Assembly (NCBI GenBank): GCA_963726375.1
Contig: CAVSCE010000006.1
Span: 109,026-173,025 of the forward strand
Direction of reading: 5' to 3'
Origin: UTCFX2 sp963726375
Lineage (GTDB): Bacteria > Chloroflexota > Anaerolineae > Anaerolineales > UBA4823
Length of the DNA stretch: 64,000 nt
The notes beneath the pieces were generated by a model. It saw nothing but the letters and a program-made list of their open reading frames with translations. It was not told the DNA's origin and ran no database searches. Position 1 is the stretch's first letter. Every line of letters starts with the position of its first letter. Below are positions 35,879-47,302 of the stretch, piece after piece. The translations under genes and the position numbers were made by a program.

Positions 35879-37303
35879 ATGTTGAAGATTACTGACATTT
35901 TTGAGGCACTCTGCGGCGCTCGACCTGACTGGGGGGACGAGATGGTAAGCGGCGGCGTTGTGGACTCACGCCAGGCATTTCCCGGCTGCCTTTTCGTAGC
36001 GATGCCTGGCGAGCATCATGATGGGCATGATTATGTCAGCCAGGCCTTTGAAAAAGGCGCCGGAATTGCATTGATTCAACATGACCTGAGTGAAGATTTC
36101 AAGCAGATTGACCTCCGTACCTGGCAAACAGGCTCCACGATATCACAAGCTTTCGAGCCGCCGTTTTGCCTGAGAGTCGATAACACACTCACCGCATTGC
36201 AGCAAATCGCCCGATCCTGGCGGAGGAAGCTTGATCTCAAAGTCATCGGTGTAACCGGAAGCGTTGGAAAATCCACAACCAAAGAATTAATTGCAGAAAT
36301 CCTTATCCAGCGGTTTTCTACCCTGAAAAACCAGGGCAATCTCAACAACGAGATCGGCCTGCCGCTGACGATGCTTTCGCTTGATGAGACGCATCAACGT
36401 GCAGTCTTGGAAATGGGTTTCTATATACCGGGTGAGATCGCTTTGCTGTGCGATCTGGCTTTGCCACAGATCGGTGTGGTGACGAATATCGGCACCGTTC
36501 ACGCAGAAAGGGCGGGCAGCCAGGCCGAAATTGCCATGGGGAAGTCTGAACTCGTCCAATCGCTTCCTCCTGCGCCTGATGGGGTGGCAATCCTGAATTA
36601 TGACGATCCGCTGGTCAAAGAAATGGCAGAGAAAACCTCGGCAGAGGTGTTCTTTTATGGTTTGGATCAGCAAGCAGATCTTTGGGCCGATCAAGTTGAA
36701 GGTCGGGGGCTGGATGGGATTCGCTTTCGAATGCATTATCGGAATGAAGTGCTCCATTTACGCGTTCCTTTGATCGGTCGTCACTCCGTTCATACTGCGC
36801 TGAGAGCTGCTGCAGTTGGTTTGGTGGATGGACTGACCTGGCAGGAAATTGTGAGCGGGCTCCAGACTGGTAAGGCGCAGTTGAGGTTGGTGACTTCCCG
36901 TACATCTAGCGGCGCCTTGCTGCTTGACGATACCTACAACGCTTCGCCTGAATCGACCCTGGCAGCCTTGAATTTGTTAGACGAGCTTCAAGGCCGAAAG
37001 ATAGCTGTCCTGGGGGATATGCTGGAGCTCGGACGATACGAGCAGCAGGGTCATGAAATGGCTGGTCTCCGAGCAGCGCAAGTTGTCGATCTGCTTGTTA
37101 CTGTCGGAGAGCGGGCGCGGATGATCGCTGCTGCTGCCCGAAAGGCAGGATTGCCTGCTTTGGCGATTATCGAAGTGGATGATGCGCTCGATGCCGTTGA
37201 GCATTTACTCCAAAGCCTGGATGCAGGAGACGTTGTGCTTGTGAAAGGCTCGCGTGGGATGCACATGGACCGGATTGTCACCGCATTGGAGGCGCGTTCA
37301 TGA
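35879..37303 (+). CDS. murF: UDP-MurNAc-tripeptide-D-Ala-D-Ala ligase
   Basis: Adds D-Ala-D-Ala to the UDP-muramyl tripeptide, the last cytosolic stem-peptide step. 474 residues. ATP site VIGVTGSVGKSTTKELIAEI (about residues 123-142), LKNQGNLNNEIGLPLTML, LEMGFYIPGEIALLC, NIGTVHAERAGS and DDTYNASPESTLAAL are characteristic of MurF. Intact frame. The stop overlaps the mraY start (ATGA). Confidence 0.95.
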   Translation: MLKITDIFEALCGARPDWGDEMVSGGVVDSRQAFPGCLFVAMPGEHHDGHDYVSQAFEKGAGIALIQHDLSEDFKQIDLRTWQTGSTISQAFEPPFCLRVDNTLTALQQIARSWRRKLDLKVIGVTGSVGKSTTKELIAEILIQRFSTLKNQGNLNNEIGLPLTMLSLDETHQRAVLEMGFYIPGEIALLCDLALPQIGVVTNIGTVHAERAGSQAEIAMGKSELVQSLPPAPDGVAILNYDDPLVKEMAEKTSAEVFFYGLDQQADLWADQVEGRGLDGIRFRMHYRNEVLHLRVPLIGRHSVHTALRAAAVGLVDGLTWQEIVSGLQTGKAQLRLVTSRTSSGALLLDDTYNASPESTLAALNLLDELQGRKIAVLGDMLELGRYEQQGHEMAGLRAAQVVDLLVTVGERARMIAAAARKAGLPALAIIEVDDALDAVEHLLQSLDAGDVVLVKGSRGMHMDRIVTALEARS

Positions 37304-38293
37304 CCCAGTCCTCGATGGCAGTCGCGCTCGCTGGCCTAAGCTTCATGATGACAATGATCTGGGGGCCGCCGTTACTGCGTGTTCTCCGCTATTTTAAAGT
37401 TGGCAAGGCGATCCGGGTTGATGGCCCAGAACGGCATTTTGCGAAGCTGGGAACTCCGACAATGGGTGGTGTGCTGATCGTTATCCCGGTCGTGATTATC
37501 ACCGTATTAATGAATGCCAGCTCTCTTTTTGGCTTTGCCTTTCTTGGACGTTCGGTGATATTGCCGATGGGTGCAATGATAGCCTTTGCCACGTTGGGAG
37601 CAGTTGATGATTGGGCCGGGCTGCGAGGTGAACGAAAAGCAAAAGGGATGAGAGCCCGGACAAAATTTCTTTTCCAATCAATATTTGCGGTCGTGATTGC
37701 TATTGCACTTAAATATTTGCTTGGTTCGCCGGACATTTTTATTCCGGGTGTGCCGTTCAGTATTCAATCTTGGTGTGCTGTATATTCCGATTGCTGCATT
37801 TGTGATCGTTGCCTACTCGAATGCGATCAATCTTACCGATGGTCTGGATGGACTTGCTGGATTAATTGCTGCCACAGCATTTGCAACTTACGGCGGGATT
37901 GCCCTCCTGCAGGGGCAGACTTATCTGGCTCGATTCTGCTTCACCGTTGTTGGTGCGATCTTTGGATTTCTTTGGTTTAATGTTCATCCAGCGCTTCTTT
38001 TTATGGGTGACACTGGCTCGCTGTCTTTGGGTGCGACTCTTGCGGTTGTGGCGTTGATGACCGGTCAATGGGTCCTGCTGCCGGTGATTGCGATCATCCC
38101 AACCAGCGTGATGCTGAGCGTTGTACTTCAAGTGGCATATTTCAAATGGACTGGAGGCAAACGATTGTTTAAAATGGCGCCGCTCCACCACCATTTTGAG
38201 CTTTCTGGATGGAGTGAAACCCAGGTTGTCCAGAGGTTTTGGCTGATCAGTCTGCTGTTTGCGATGATTGGTGTCGCGCTGTCTGTTGTTTGA
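37300..38293 (+). CDS. mraY: Phospho-MurNAc-pentapeptide transferase, one frameshift
   Basis: Integral membrane enzyme making lipid I. First frame: GTPTMGGVLIVIPVVI, LGAVDDWAGLRGERKAKGMRARTKFLFQ. Second frame from about 37765: SNAINLTDGLDGLAGLIAAT, FMGDTGSLSLGATLAVVAL and APLHHHFELSGWSETQVVQRFW, which hold the catalytic Asp residues and the HHH motif. About 330 residues after correction and ten membrane helices, as expected. Confidence 0.92.
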
Positions 38294-38306
38294 GTGAGTT
38301 GATGAG

Positions 38307-39742
38307 ATGAGAGATTGGAGTTCTGAGCGTGTAGTGATCATCGGTGCAGCCCGCCAGGGAATATCATTGGCGGGGTATTTGCTGCAACATGGTGCGCAGG
38401 TCACGATCACCGACCGCTTGCAGTCAGATAGATTAATGGAAGCTCAACAATCCCTTTCTCATTACTCTGCTTCTGCCAGGTTGGATTGGGTCTGCGGCGG
38501 TCACCCGCTCAGCTTGTTGGATGGAGCTACCCTGGTTTGCCCTTCTGGAGGTGTCCCGTTGGACCTCCATTGGTGGTCGAAGCAAAGCGTCGCGGAATTT
38601 TATTATCCAATGATTCACAAATTTTTCTTGAAGTAGCACCATGCCGGGTGATTGGAATTACCGGGTCGGCTGGAAAAACCACGACGACGACGCTGGTCGG
38701 CAGAATTGCCCAGGCGGCTTTTGCTGGAAGCGATCGCACAGCCTGGGTCGGTGGAAATATCGGCTCGCCGTTGATCACAGATGTCGACAGGATGTGTCCG
38801 CAGGACCTGGCAGTGATGGAACTTTCAAGCTTCCAACTTGAGATCATGACTCGCTCCCCGCAGGTGGCTGCAGTCTTGAATATTACCCCTAATCATCTGG
38901 ACCGTCACAGCTACGATGAAAGCGTACATTTCTGCGAAAGAGCAATTCTTCTGCACCAAACTTCATCAGAATCTGTGATATTAGGTCGGGATGACCCAGG
39001 AGCCTGGGCGCTGGTGAAAAAAGCTCGCGGACAGATCTTTTCGTTCGGGTTGTCTGAGTTGCCTGCAGATCAAAGAGGCGTCTTTCTGCGGGATGGTACC
39101 ATTTTCGTTAGAACTGAATATCAACAGCCCGGTGTGAATCATGCATCTATGATGGACATGGAGCCGATTGATCAACCAGTGATCTCGATGAAGGACATCG
39201 CGTTGCGTGGAGAACACAACCTCTTGAATGCAATGGCAGCTTGTGCGATCGCCGCTGCAGCTGGTCTCCCGATTGAAGCCATGCAATCCGGGATAAAAGA
39301 TTTCAATGGCGTCCCGCACAGGCTGGAATTCGTTCGAACTTGGGGTGGCGCGGATTGGTACAACGACTCGATTGCCACAGCTCCGGAAAGAGCGATGGCG
39401 GCGATCCGCTCGTTCGATGAACCGCTGGTTCTTCTGGCAGGAGGGCGGGATAAGAATCTTCCATGGGATGATTTTGCTCGGCTGGTTCGCGGCAGAGTAG
39501 ATCATCTGATTCTTTTTGGTGAATCTGCCGAATTGATTTTTCGAAAGCTGGAGTTAACCCAGCAGGATCGGGTTGAGGTTGTTTGCTGCAAAGGTCTTCG
39601 AGAGGCAGTTGAAGTAGCAGAGAAGGTAGTCAAACCGGGAGATGTCGTCTTACTCTCTCCTGGTGGAACGAGTTTTGATGAATTTAAAGATTTTGAAGAA
39701 CGCGGTAGATATTTCTCACAATTGGTTGGAGAACTGCCATGA
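38307..39742 (+). CDS. murD: UDP-MurNAc-L-Ala-D-Glu ligase, one frameshift
   Basis: Adds D-Glu to UDP-MurNAc-L-Ala. N-terminal Rossmann domain SERVVIIGAARQGISLAGYLLQHGA in the first frame; from about 38563 (one C missing, giving VPLDLPLVVEAK) the second frame carries the ATP site VIGITGSAGKTTTTTLVGRI, ELSSFQLE, LNITPNHLDRH and the C-terminal domain YNDSIATAPERAMAAIRSF and LLSPGGTSFDEFKDFEERGRYF. Corrected length of about 478 residues is normal. Confidence 0.93.
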
Positions 39743-39790
39743 AATCAAACACAACTCTTTATCGGCAACGCAGATATCAATCTGTGGCAG

Positions 39791-41054
39791 GTGGTTATGG
39801 TCGTCAAATTCCGCGGGCGGAAGAGGACAATCGGTCGGTTTCCAAGGCTAAAGACTAAAAAGGGAGCGATCCGTTTTCATGTCGATCTCCCAATGATTCT
39901 GATTTTTTCGACCCTGATTATCTTTGGGTTGCTGATGGTATTCTCAGCAAGTTACGATTATTCCTTCAAATGGTATGGCAATCCATCAACGATTTTCATC
40001 CGCCAGCTGATCTGGATGGGACTAGGTCTGGTGGGGATGCTCGTGTTGACTTTTGTAGATTACCACATCCTGGGGAGATATGCAGTCTGGGCGATGGCTG
40101 TGACAATTTTTCTGTTGATCGCAGTTCTTATTGCGAACGAGGTAAGGAATGGCGCTTCTCGAACCATTTATCAGGGTTCAGTTCAACCATCTGAGCTCGC
40201 GAAACTTGTCCTCGTGATTTACCTTTCTGTGTGGTTAACCTCCCGACGCGAGCAGCTGGGCGAACTTGGATTTGGGTTGATACCGCTTGCGTTAATCGTT
40301 AGGCCTGTTGGGCGGATTGATCATTATTCAGCCGGATTTGAGTGCGGTCGTCACTATTCTTGCGCTAGGTGGGCTAATGTTCTTTTTGGCAGGGGGTGAC
40401 CTCCGTCAGATTGGATTATTGCTTCTGACGACCCTTCTTTTCGGTGCCCTGGTTGTTCAATTCCATGATACAGGCCGAGGCAGAATCCGAGATTATTTAT
40501 CGGGGTTGAAAGATCCGACGGAAGGCTCTTATCATGTTAGACGATCGCTTGAAGCCTTTGAAAGTGGCGGCTGGCTTGGGGTTGGGATAGGAAATGCGAC
40601 GGGGAAAGTCACGGGTTTGCCCGTTCCACCAACAGACAGCATATTTGCGGTAGTCGGTGAAGAGACAGGTGTGGTTGGCGGCATTGCTTTAGTCGGACTC
40701 TATGGCCTGTTCTTTTACCGTGGGATAAAAATTGCGAGACATGCTCCAGACCAGATGGGGGCTCTGCTTGTGGCAGGTTTGGTGACATGGATATGCCTGG
40801 AAGCTTTCATCAATATGTCTGTTCTGGTCAATATTTTACCCTTCGCAGGGAATGCCTTGCCTTTTATCAGTGCTGGCGGCTCGAATTTGCTTGTTTCGAT
40901 GGCTGCAGTCGGTTTGATATTAAATGTGTCAAGAGTTTCGGTTCGAAAGAGAGAAGAGAGAGGGAAGCTTTTCGATGCGGTTATTGATCTGCGCCGGAGG
41001 AACCGGCGGCGGAGTGTATCCGGCGCTCGCAGTTCTGAACGCACTGCAAAATGA
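39791..41054 (+). CDS. ftsW: Septal glycosyltransferase FtsW (SEDS), one frameshift
   Basis: SEDS-family peptidoglycan polymerase working with FtsI. Membrane helices and signatures: LLMVFSASYDYSFKWYGNPSTIFIRQLIWMGLGL, YQGSVQPSELAKLVLVIYLSVWLTSR in the first frame; from about 40303, IIIQPDLSAVVTILALGGLMFFLAGG, SLEAFESGGWLGVGIGNATGK, LPVPPTDSIFAVVGEETGVVGG and LPFISAGGSNLLVSMAAVGLILNVSR. The start is uncertain: a frame from the ATG at 39739 overlaps the murD stop, while the homologous frame opens at 39791. The tail overlaps murG by 80 bases. Confidence 0.9.
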
Positions 41055-42145
41055 GCCCGAATTTCGGCCACAAAAAACGTCTGATTACCCAGAGGACGTT
41101 CTTTCAGTCCTATGGGTGGGCAGCGTTGGAGGCATGGAGGCAGAGCTGGTGAAACGAGCTGGTTTGGAATTTAAAGCCATTCCCGCAGCTGGTGTCCATG
41201 GGGTCAGCATCAAGTCAATCCCTGGAAATATCTTCCGCCTCGCGCGTGGATATAAGGCTTCTATCCAAATTCTCAGGCAATATCAACCTCATGCCATGCT
41301 GTTTACTGGAGGTTATGTGGCCGTACCCATGGCGTTGGCAGGCAGGCGCGTTCCGACGTTAGTCTATGTCCCTGATATTGAGCCTGGATTAGCGTTGCAG
41401 GTCGTGGCGCGTTTTGCAGACCATATCGCCGTGACTACAGAAGAATTCGCGTGGATATTTCCCAAATCGTTCAGAAATCCTGGTCTCAGGTTATCCCACT
41501 CGACCGGGATTGGATGCTGTTCCGAAGAATGAAGCCTTGGCTGAATTTAATCTGAATCGTGATCTACCGGTGTTGATGGTCACTGGCGGCAGCAGTGGAG
41601 CGCGTTCGATCAACAGGGCTTTATATGCAGTATTGCCCAAACTGTTAACTGAAATGCAGATTATTCATCTGACTGGCAGTCAAAATTGGGCTGAAAATGA
41701 AATGGAAATCGCCAGAATCCAGGAACTAACTGGTGGAATCCCCGGTCTGTTCGAGCGTTATAAAGCATTTCCATACCTTCACAGCGAGATGGGTGCAGCG
41801 CTATCTGCAGCAGACCTCGTAGTCGCTCGCGCCGGTGCGTCCGTGCTGGGCGAGTTCCCTCTTTTTGGCTTACCGGCCATTCTGGTGCCGTACCCGTATG
41901 CATGGCGTTATCAGAAGGTAAATGCGGATTTCCTGGCGATTCGGAATGCCGCGATTGTATTAGCAGACGAAGAGCTGCCTCAAAAGTTGGCTTCCTGCGT
42001 GCTCGAGCTCATGCGCGATCAGGCTAAACGGGATCAGATGTGCAAGGCAATGCGTAGTGTTGCTCGTCCAAATGCTGCAGGCGATATCGCACATTCACTC
42101 GTTGATGTCGCCCGGCAGCAACGCTTGAAAGGGTATCGTCCATGA
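40975..42145 (+). CDS. murG: UDP-GlcNAc:lipid I GlcNAc transferase, one frameshift
   Basis: Membrane-associated GT28 enzyme making lipid II. N-terminal MRLLICAGGTGGGVYPALAVLNAL (the Gly-rich GTGG loop, His of GGH replaced by Val), GGMEAELVKRAGLEF, LFTGGYVAVPMALAGRRVP. After a break near 41490: GYPTRPGLDAVPKNEALAEF, LMVTGGSSGARSINRALY, AADLVVARAGASVLGEFPLFGLPAILVPYPYAWRYQKVNADFL, the UDP-GlcNAc site. The usual HQxxN region reads WRYQKVN. GAGAGAGGGAAG precedes the ATG. Confidence 0.92.
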
Positions 42146-42678
42146 TTGCAATGGTGGCAGTTTTTGGGATGTTCCTCTTGCTCTTCGCATTTATCGGATC
42201 TGTGCGAGGTTGGGCGAAAGAAGTACTGGTCATTATTTCTGTGATTTTGGCGCTTGCAGTCATCTCGCTCTTCGAGGATTTGCTCAATCTAGAAGCCATC
42301 CTGTTCAATGGGAATACCACCCTGCAGTATTGGTTTCGAACCCTTACGGTCGGATTATTAGTATTATTTGGCTATCAATCACCTTCTCTGCCGCGATTGC
42401 AAAAAGCGATCGAAAAACGAGGCAAGATCCAGGACAATATCCTGGGTTTCTTCTTTGGGATCTTCAGCGGTTATTTTGTCATGGGTACGCTCTGGTCTTT
42501 TTCAAGTCAGGCTATGTATCCTATGCTGGACAAATACGTCCAGGCGGTTCCTCCAGAGCTGAGCGATATTACAGAACGAGTCCTCAACCTGCTGCCTCCG
42601 ATGTGGCTGGATGAACCGGTGACGATTTTCATCAGCGTGGTCGTGTCGTTCATTTTTGCGATTATTTATTTCTTATAG
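42142..42678 (+). CDS. CvpA-like membrane protein
   Basis: 178 residues with four or five hydrophobic segments (MVAVFGMFLLLFAFIGSVRGWAKEVLVIISVILALAVI; LTVGLLVLFGY; ILGFFFGIFSGYFVMGTLWSF; VTIFISVVVSFIFAIIYFL). The opening helix with GSVRGWAKE resembles the xGxxRGxxxE opening of CvpA (colicin V production) proteins. It overlaps murG by four bases and ends 11 bases before murC, so it is co-transcribed with the wall genes. A role in envelope synthesis is an inference from position only. Confidence 0.7.
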   Translation: MIAMVAVFGMFLLLFAFIGSVRGWAKEVLVIISVILALAVISLFEDLLNLEAILFNGNTTLQYWFRTLTVGLLVLFGYQSPSLPRLQKAIEKRGKIQDNILGFFFGIFSGYFVMGTLWSFSSQAMYPMLDKYVQAVPPELSDITERVLNLLPPMWLDEPVTIFISVVVSFIFAIIYFL

Positions 42679-42688
42679 ACGATAAAGA

Positions 42689-44088
42689 ATGGGAAATCGA
42701 GTGCATTTTATTGGAGTTGGTGGTAGTGGACTCTCGGCAATCGCGACAGTTCTCCTTGAGCGTGGCGATTTTGTCAGTGGTTCAGACCGCCAGGATTTGC
42801 CCTCTTTGCAGAAGCTTCGGGAGGCCGGGGTGAGAGTTTATATCGGTCACAGGGCTGAAAATATTGCCGGGGTGGATCTGGTCGTTCGGTCATCGGCAGT
42901 GCGCGATGACAACGTCGAAGTCCAGGCTGCTTGCTCAGCCCACATCCCGGTGTTAAAGCGAGCAGATTTCCTCGACCAGTTAACTTCTGGCAAACGCACA
43001 ATCGCGATTGCCGGAACGCATGGAAAAACGACAACGACCGCCATGATCGCATGGGTGCTTCAGCAGCAAGGGTTGGATCCATCTTTTGTTATCGGAGGAG
43101 TCTCGAATAACCTCGGCGGGAACGCCCATGCTGGATCTGGTGATATTTTTGTGATTGAAGCAGACGAATACGATCGAATGTTCCTGGGGTTGTCACCATA
43201 CATCGCGATTGTGACCAGCGTGGAACACGATCACCCGGATTGCTACCCGACATCAGCTGATTTTTTCAGCGCTTTTCAGGCATTTGTGGACAGGCTCAAG
43301 CCCGAAGGAGTACTGCTCGCCTGTCTGGATGATCCGGGTGCACGTAATCTGTTTGGCTTATGCCCACTCAAAGGGTTGCAGGGTGGCGTCCTATAGTCTC
43401 GAAGACCAAACCGCTGATTATTTCGCTAAAAATTATCATCCAAACACGAGCGGCGGTTTCACTTTTGATTTATATTCCCATGGGACTCGGATTGAGACAC
43501 CGATCCAGCTGCAGGCTACCGGGAGTTCATAACGTTTTGAATGCATTGGCGGCAATCGGTACGGCTGATCTATTAGACCTGCCGCTGGACATCCACCACT
43601 CGATCATGCGAAACTTATTCTGGGACGGGCCGCCGTTTTGAGCTGGTTGGAATTGAAAAAGGTATCACGATCATCAATGATTACGCCCACCATCCCACCG
43701 AAATTCGAGCAACGCTTGCAGCAGCACGCACCCGCTATCCTGGAAGATCCATCTGGGCGGTCTGGCAGCCGCATACGTTTTCTCGCTCAAGGCAGCTGAT
43801 GGATGGATTTGCAAGTGCATTTGAGGATGCTGATCGGGTTATCATTACTGAAATTTTTGCAGCGCGCGAGCAGCTTCCGGAAGATGGATTCTCAAGCCGG
43901 GCATTGGCCGACGCGATTGCCAGGGATTTCATACATGGGTCGGAGGCCGTTTTCTTAAACCTCAATTGTCTGAAACGACGGATTTTCTGCTCGAAGTACT
44001 TCAACCGGATGATATTGTGCTGGTACTCTCTGCCGGCGATGCGGATCTGATATGTACAGACCTGGCTCGCAGATTACGCGAATTGTAA
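42689..44088 (+). CDS. murC: UDP-MurNAc-L-Ala ligase, about four frameshifts
   Basis: First amino-acid ligase of the muramyl pathway. MGNRVHFIGVGGSGLSAIATVLLERG, the ATP site TIAIAGTHGKTTTTAMIAWVLQ (about residues 105-126), VIEADEYDRMFLGLSP and VTSVEHDHPDCY are in the first frame, which ends at 43396. Later blocks GVHNVLNALAAIGTADLL, IINDYAHHPTEIRATLAAARTRYPGRSIWAVWQPHTFSRSR and DIVLVLSAGDADLI are in other frames to the stop at 44088. Breaks lie near 43376, 43510, 43635 and 43950. All MurC blocks are in order. Confidence 0.9.
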
Positions 44089-44099
44089 GGATTTTGGAG

Positions 44100-45047
44100 T
44101 TGGATCATCAACCCGCTTTAATCAAAGATTTGAGTGAAACCATCGTCAGCCGATTGCGCTTCGATGTTCCTTTGGCGCGCTACATGTCCTCCAGGCTTGG
44201 CGGTTCGGCGGAAGCTCTGATTGAAGTCGAGTCGGTCGATGATCTGGAAAGCGTGGTAATCGCTTGCTGGGAATTAAATATTCCCATCAAGATCATTGGA
44301 GGAGGATCTAATTTGCTGGTCAGCGATGCGGGTGTGAGTGGATTAGTAATTGTTAACCGAGCTCGCAAAGTGCGGTTTGAAATTGAGTCAGTACCTCCAC
44401 TGGTTTGGGCAGAATCCGGCGCTAACTTTGGTTTATTAGCTCGCAAAGCGGCGAATATTGGCCTGTTAGGCTTGGAGTGGGCTGCTGGAATCCCTGGTAC
44501 TCTTGGTGGCGCGATTGTCGGAAATGCTGGAGCTCATGGCGGGAGTATGGCTGGAAATCTCCGGCTGGCTGAAATCTTGCATCGAATAGATATAGATCGG
44601 AAAGTAGATGCACGACGCGAAGAATGGCCGTCGGAAAATGCTGGAATACAGTTATCGAAGCAGCGTCCTAAAGCGAAAACCAGGGAATCAAATAGTCCTG
44701 GCAGCTACTCTCGAATTGCTGCGGTCATCGGTGGATTTCGTGCAAACCAGGATGAATGAGTTTGTCGAATTTCGGCATCGAACTCAGCCCCCAGGTGCCA
44801 GCATGGGTTCTAGTCTTTAAAAATCCCCCCGGCGACCATGCCGGCCGGTTGATTGATGCAGCTGGTTTAAAAGGTTATCGGATAGGAGATGCCCAAATCA
44901 GTCCTGTCCATGCAAACTTCTTCATTAACGTTGGCAAAGCTTCTGCACGCGATTTCTTTCAATTGATTGAGCATGCCAGCAAAGTCGTTCAAGATAAAGT
45001 TTGGCGTCCGGCTGGAGCTCGAAATCGAGCTTGTGGGTGAGTGGTGA
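44100..45047 (+). CDS. murB: UDP-N-acetylenolpyruvoylglucosamine reductase, about three frameshifts
   Basis: FAD enzyme completing UDP-MurNAc. FAD-binding blocks IKIIGGGSNLLVSDAGVSGLVI and GLEWAAGIPGTLGGAIVGNAGAHGG are in the first frame. EFRHRTQPPGASMGS-FKNPPGDHAGRLIDAAGLKGYRIGDAQISPVHANFFIN (catalytic Ser and closing Glu region) and a C-terminus ending LELEIELVGEW follow in other frames. Breaks near 44630, 44808 and 45003. The probable start is the TTG at 44100, eight bases after AAGGA (44087-44091); TTG 44094 is possible. Confidence 0.88.
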
Positions 45048-45051
45048 GGTC

Positions 45052-46194
45052 ATGGCTTCAAGGCAAAAAATCCGGGTAGGAGTGATTTTTGGTGGACGAT
45101 CGGGAGAACATGAAGTCTCGTTGATGTCGGCTCGATCTGTGATTGGGGCGATGGACATCAATAAATATTGAGTCACCGAAATTGGCATCACTCATGACGG
45201 CGCCTGGGTAGTTGGTAATGATGTGTTGGCTGGATTAACGAAAGAACAAACATCTGGTCTTTCTCCTGCAGTCATCCTGGCGATCCCGGAAGATCGGGCC
45301 TTTATATTCTGCGAAAAGAGGATCGAAGCGAAATTCTTGAAAGCCTCTCGAAACTGGATGTCATTTTCCCTGTTTTGCACGGAACATTTGGCGAAGATGG
45401 GACAATTCAGGGCTTATTGGAGATGGCTGACCTTGCATACGTTGGAGCAGGCGTTTTAGGCTCGTCGCTGGGGATGGATAAAGGAGTGTGTAAGGACGTT
45501 CTACGAGCCCACGATATTCGGGTTGTTGAATCGATCGTATTCTCTCGAAGCGAGATTGAAGCGGAACTACCTCGGGTCGTTGAGAAAGCCCAATCCCTTG
45601 CGGAATTTCCACTGTTTGTAAAACCGGCTAATTTGGGGTCATCTGTTGGGATCATGAAATGCAATTCGCGCTCCGATTTACTTGAAGGGTTGATCGATGC
45701 AGCCCGCTACGATCGGAGGGTCATGGTGGAGCGAGGAGTTCGAAATGCTCGAGAGATCGAGGTCAGTGTTCTGGGCAATGAAGAGCCGCGAGCTTCAATT
45801 CCGGGAGAAGTTATCCCAAGTCAGGATTTTATTCTTATGAAGCCAAATACATCGATGAGACATCCGACTTGATCATTCCAGCACCGATTTCCCCAAGAAT
45901 TAACACGCCGGGTTCAAGATACTGGCGCTTCGTGCCTATAGGGCGATTGACTGTGCAGGGATGGCGCGTGTAGATTTCTTACTGGAGCGTGAGTATCCTG
46001 GTGGAGAATCGGGCGAGCTGTTCCTGAATGAGCTGAATACGATTCCAGGATTTACAAAAATCAGTATGTACCCAAAGCTCTGGGAGGCAAGCGGGATGCC
46101 TTATCCAGTGCTGATTGACCGTTTGATTGACCTTGCGCTGCGCCGCAAACAAGACCGTGATCGCACTGAGCGACGTTATCGGAAGGGAACTTAG
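45052..46194 (+). CDS. ddl: D-alanine-D-alanine ligase, in-frame TGA and several frameshifts
   Basis: ATP-grasp ligase making D-Ala-D-Ala for MurF. Start ATG 45052 (MASRQKIRVGVIFGGRSGEHEVSLMSA). A TGA at 45169-45171 interrupts NKY-VTEIGITHDGAWVV without changing frame. Then FPVLHGTFGEDGTIQGLLEMADLAYVGAGVLGSSLGMDKGVCK, PLFVKPANLGSSVGI, REIEVSVLGNEEP and the metal-binding end RVDFLLERE...LNELNTIPGFTKISMYPKLWEASG. Breaks near 45290, in TTTT at 45828-45831 (one T missing), and near 45925. The full set of Ddl blocks is collinear. Confidence 0.88.
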
Positions 46195-46196
46195 CC

Positions 46197-47249
46197 ATGA
46201 AAATCTCGAACCCGCCAAAACAGCGATCTGAAGAAATTCGAAAACGCAGGTTTGACAAATCGCATACTGCCCGGCAGACGACAAGGCAAAGGAAAGACCG
46301 CGTGATCAATCCGGCTCCTCCGCCTGTGATGACACGCACTCCACTGACTGGGGTTTCACGTCCGCAGAAAAAAGGCAACCAGAAAAATCGCCGGATATAC
46401 AACCTCAGCCTGGATGCAGCTCACGGCTCAGAGATGCGAGTACCTGCGCTGCCTCGAATCGGTCTGAGCTGGCGTTTCATCTCAATACTAATTGCAGGTT
46501 TTCTTGGTTTTGCGCTTTACCAGCTATGGGAGTCACCGGATTTCACGTTGACGCCCCGAAAATTACTGGCTTGAAAAGCCTTAATAGTAATCAAATCAAC
46601 ACTGGAATTGGTCTGATCGGTGCGCGTATCATTCAATTGGATGCGAATTCAATCCAGTCTGATCTGTTAAGCGAATTTCCTGAATTATCAAGTGCCGAGG
46701 TCGCGATGGGTTTCCCAATTCGGTCTTGATCACGGTGACTGGAGAATCCCTGTGCTGACCTGGACCAGGGATGGCGAAAGTTTTCTGGTAGATTCCCAGG
46801 GGATCAGGTTTCCCCTTCGAGAAGGAATTTCTATTGGCTCTACCCCAGTAGTGGAAGCAGCAGGAGATCCTCCATTTGCATTCAAGCAGGAAGCAGAGGA
46901 TGGGCTGTCGTTGCGAAATCGACAATCCAGAAGATTACCGGATCGATCCTGCCTGGTCTCTCGAATGCAGGAGCAGGCTAAACCTTTGCTTCCTCCTGAA
47001 TTTCGTCAGGTCGAGTTCTGCTGGTTTCTGAAAAAGCTCCAGCTGGCTCAAAGCTTATATATGATCCGGTCCATGGGATAGGCTGGCTAGACCGGCGCAG
47101 GATGGAATGTATATCTGGGTGATGCACAGGAAATTGAAGTTAAACTCCAAACTTACAGAGTGATCATGGACCAGCTGAAAGCTTCAGAAAACAGGCCAAC
47201 CATGATCAGCGTTGAATATGTTCATGCTCCGTATTATCGGATGGAGTAG
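46197..47249 (+). CDS. ftsQ: Cell division protein FtsQ, several frameshifts
   Basis: Bitopic divisome protein linking FtsBL. A long basic cytosolic N-terminus (about 95 residues, KRRFDKSHTARQTTRQRKDR), one membrane helix (FISILIAGFLGFALYQL) and then a POTRA-like domain after a shift near 46550 (FHVDAPKITGLKSLNSNQI, ANSIQSDLLSEFPELSSAEVAMGFP). Further shifts near 46710 and 47000 lead to VLTWTRDGESFLVDSQGIRFPLRE and an ending EYVHAPYYRME at 47249. Identity rests on the POTRA pattern, the NxxL/F(P)-type ending of that domain and the ddl-ftsQ-ftsA position. Confidence 0.82.
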
Positions 47250-47302
47250 CCGGATAGGATGACAGGTAATAATAATGAATGCTATTTCTAGAGGGAAGAT
47301 CG

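Noticed and set aside
39739..39860. Separate small gene starting at the ATG that overlaps the murD stop
   Set aside because: The 39-codon frame has no homology and runs into ftsW; it is more likely a mis-framed ftsW N-terminus.
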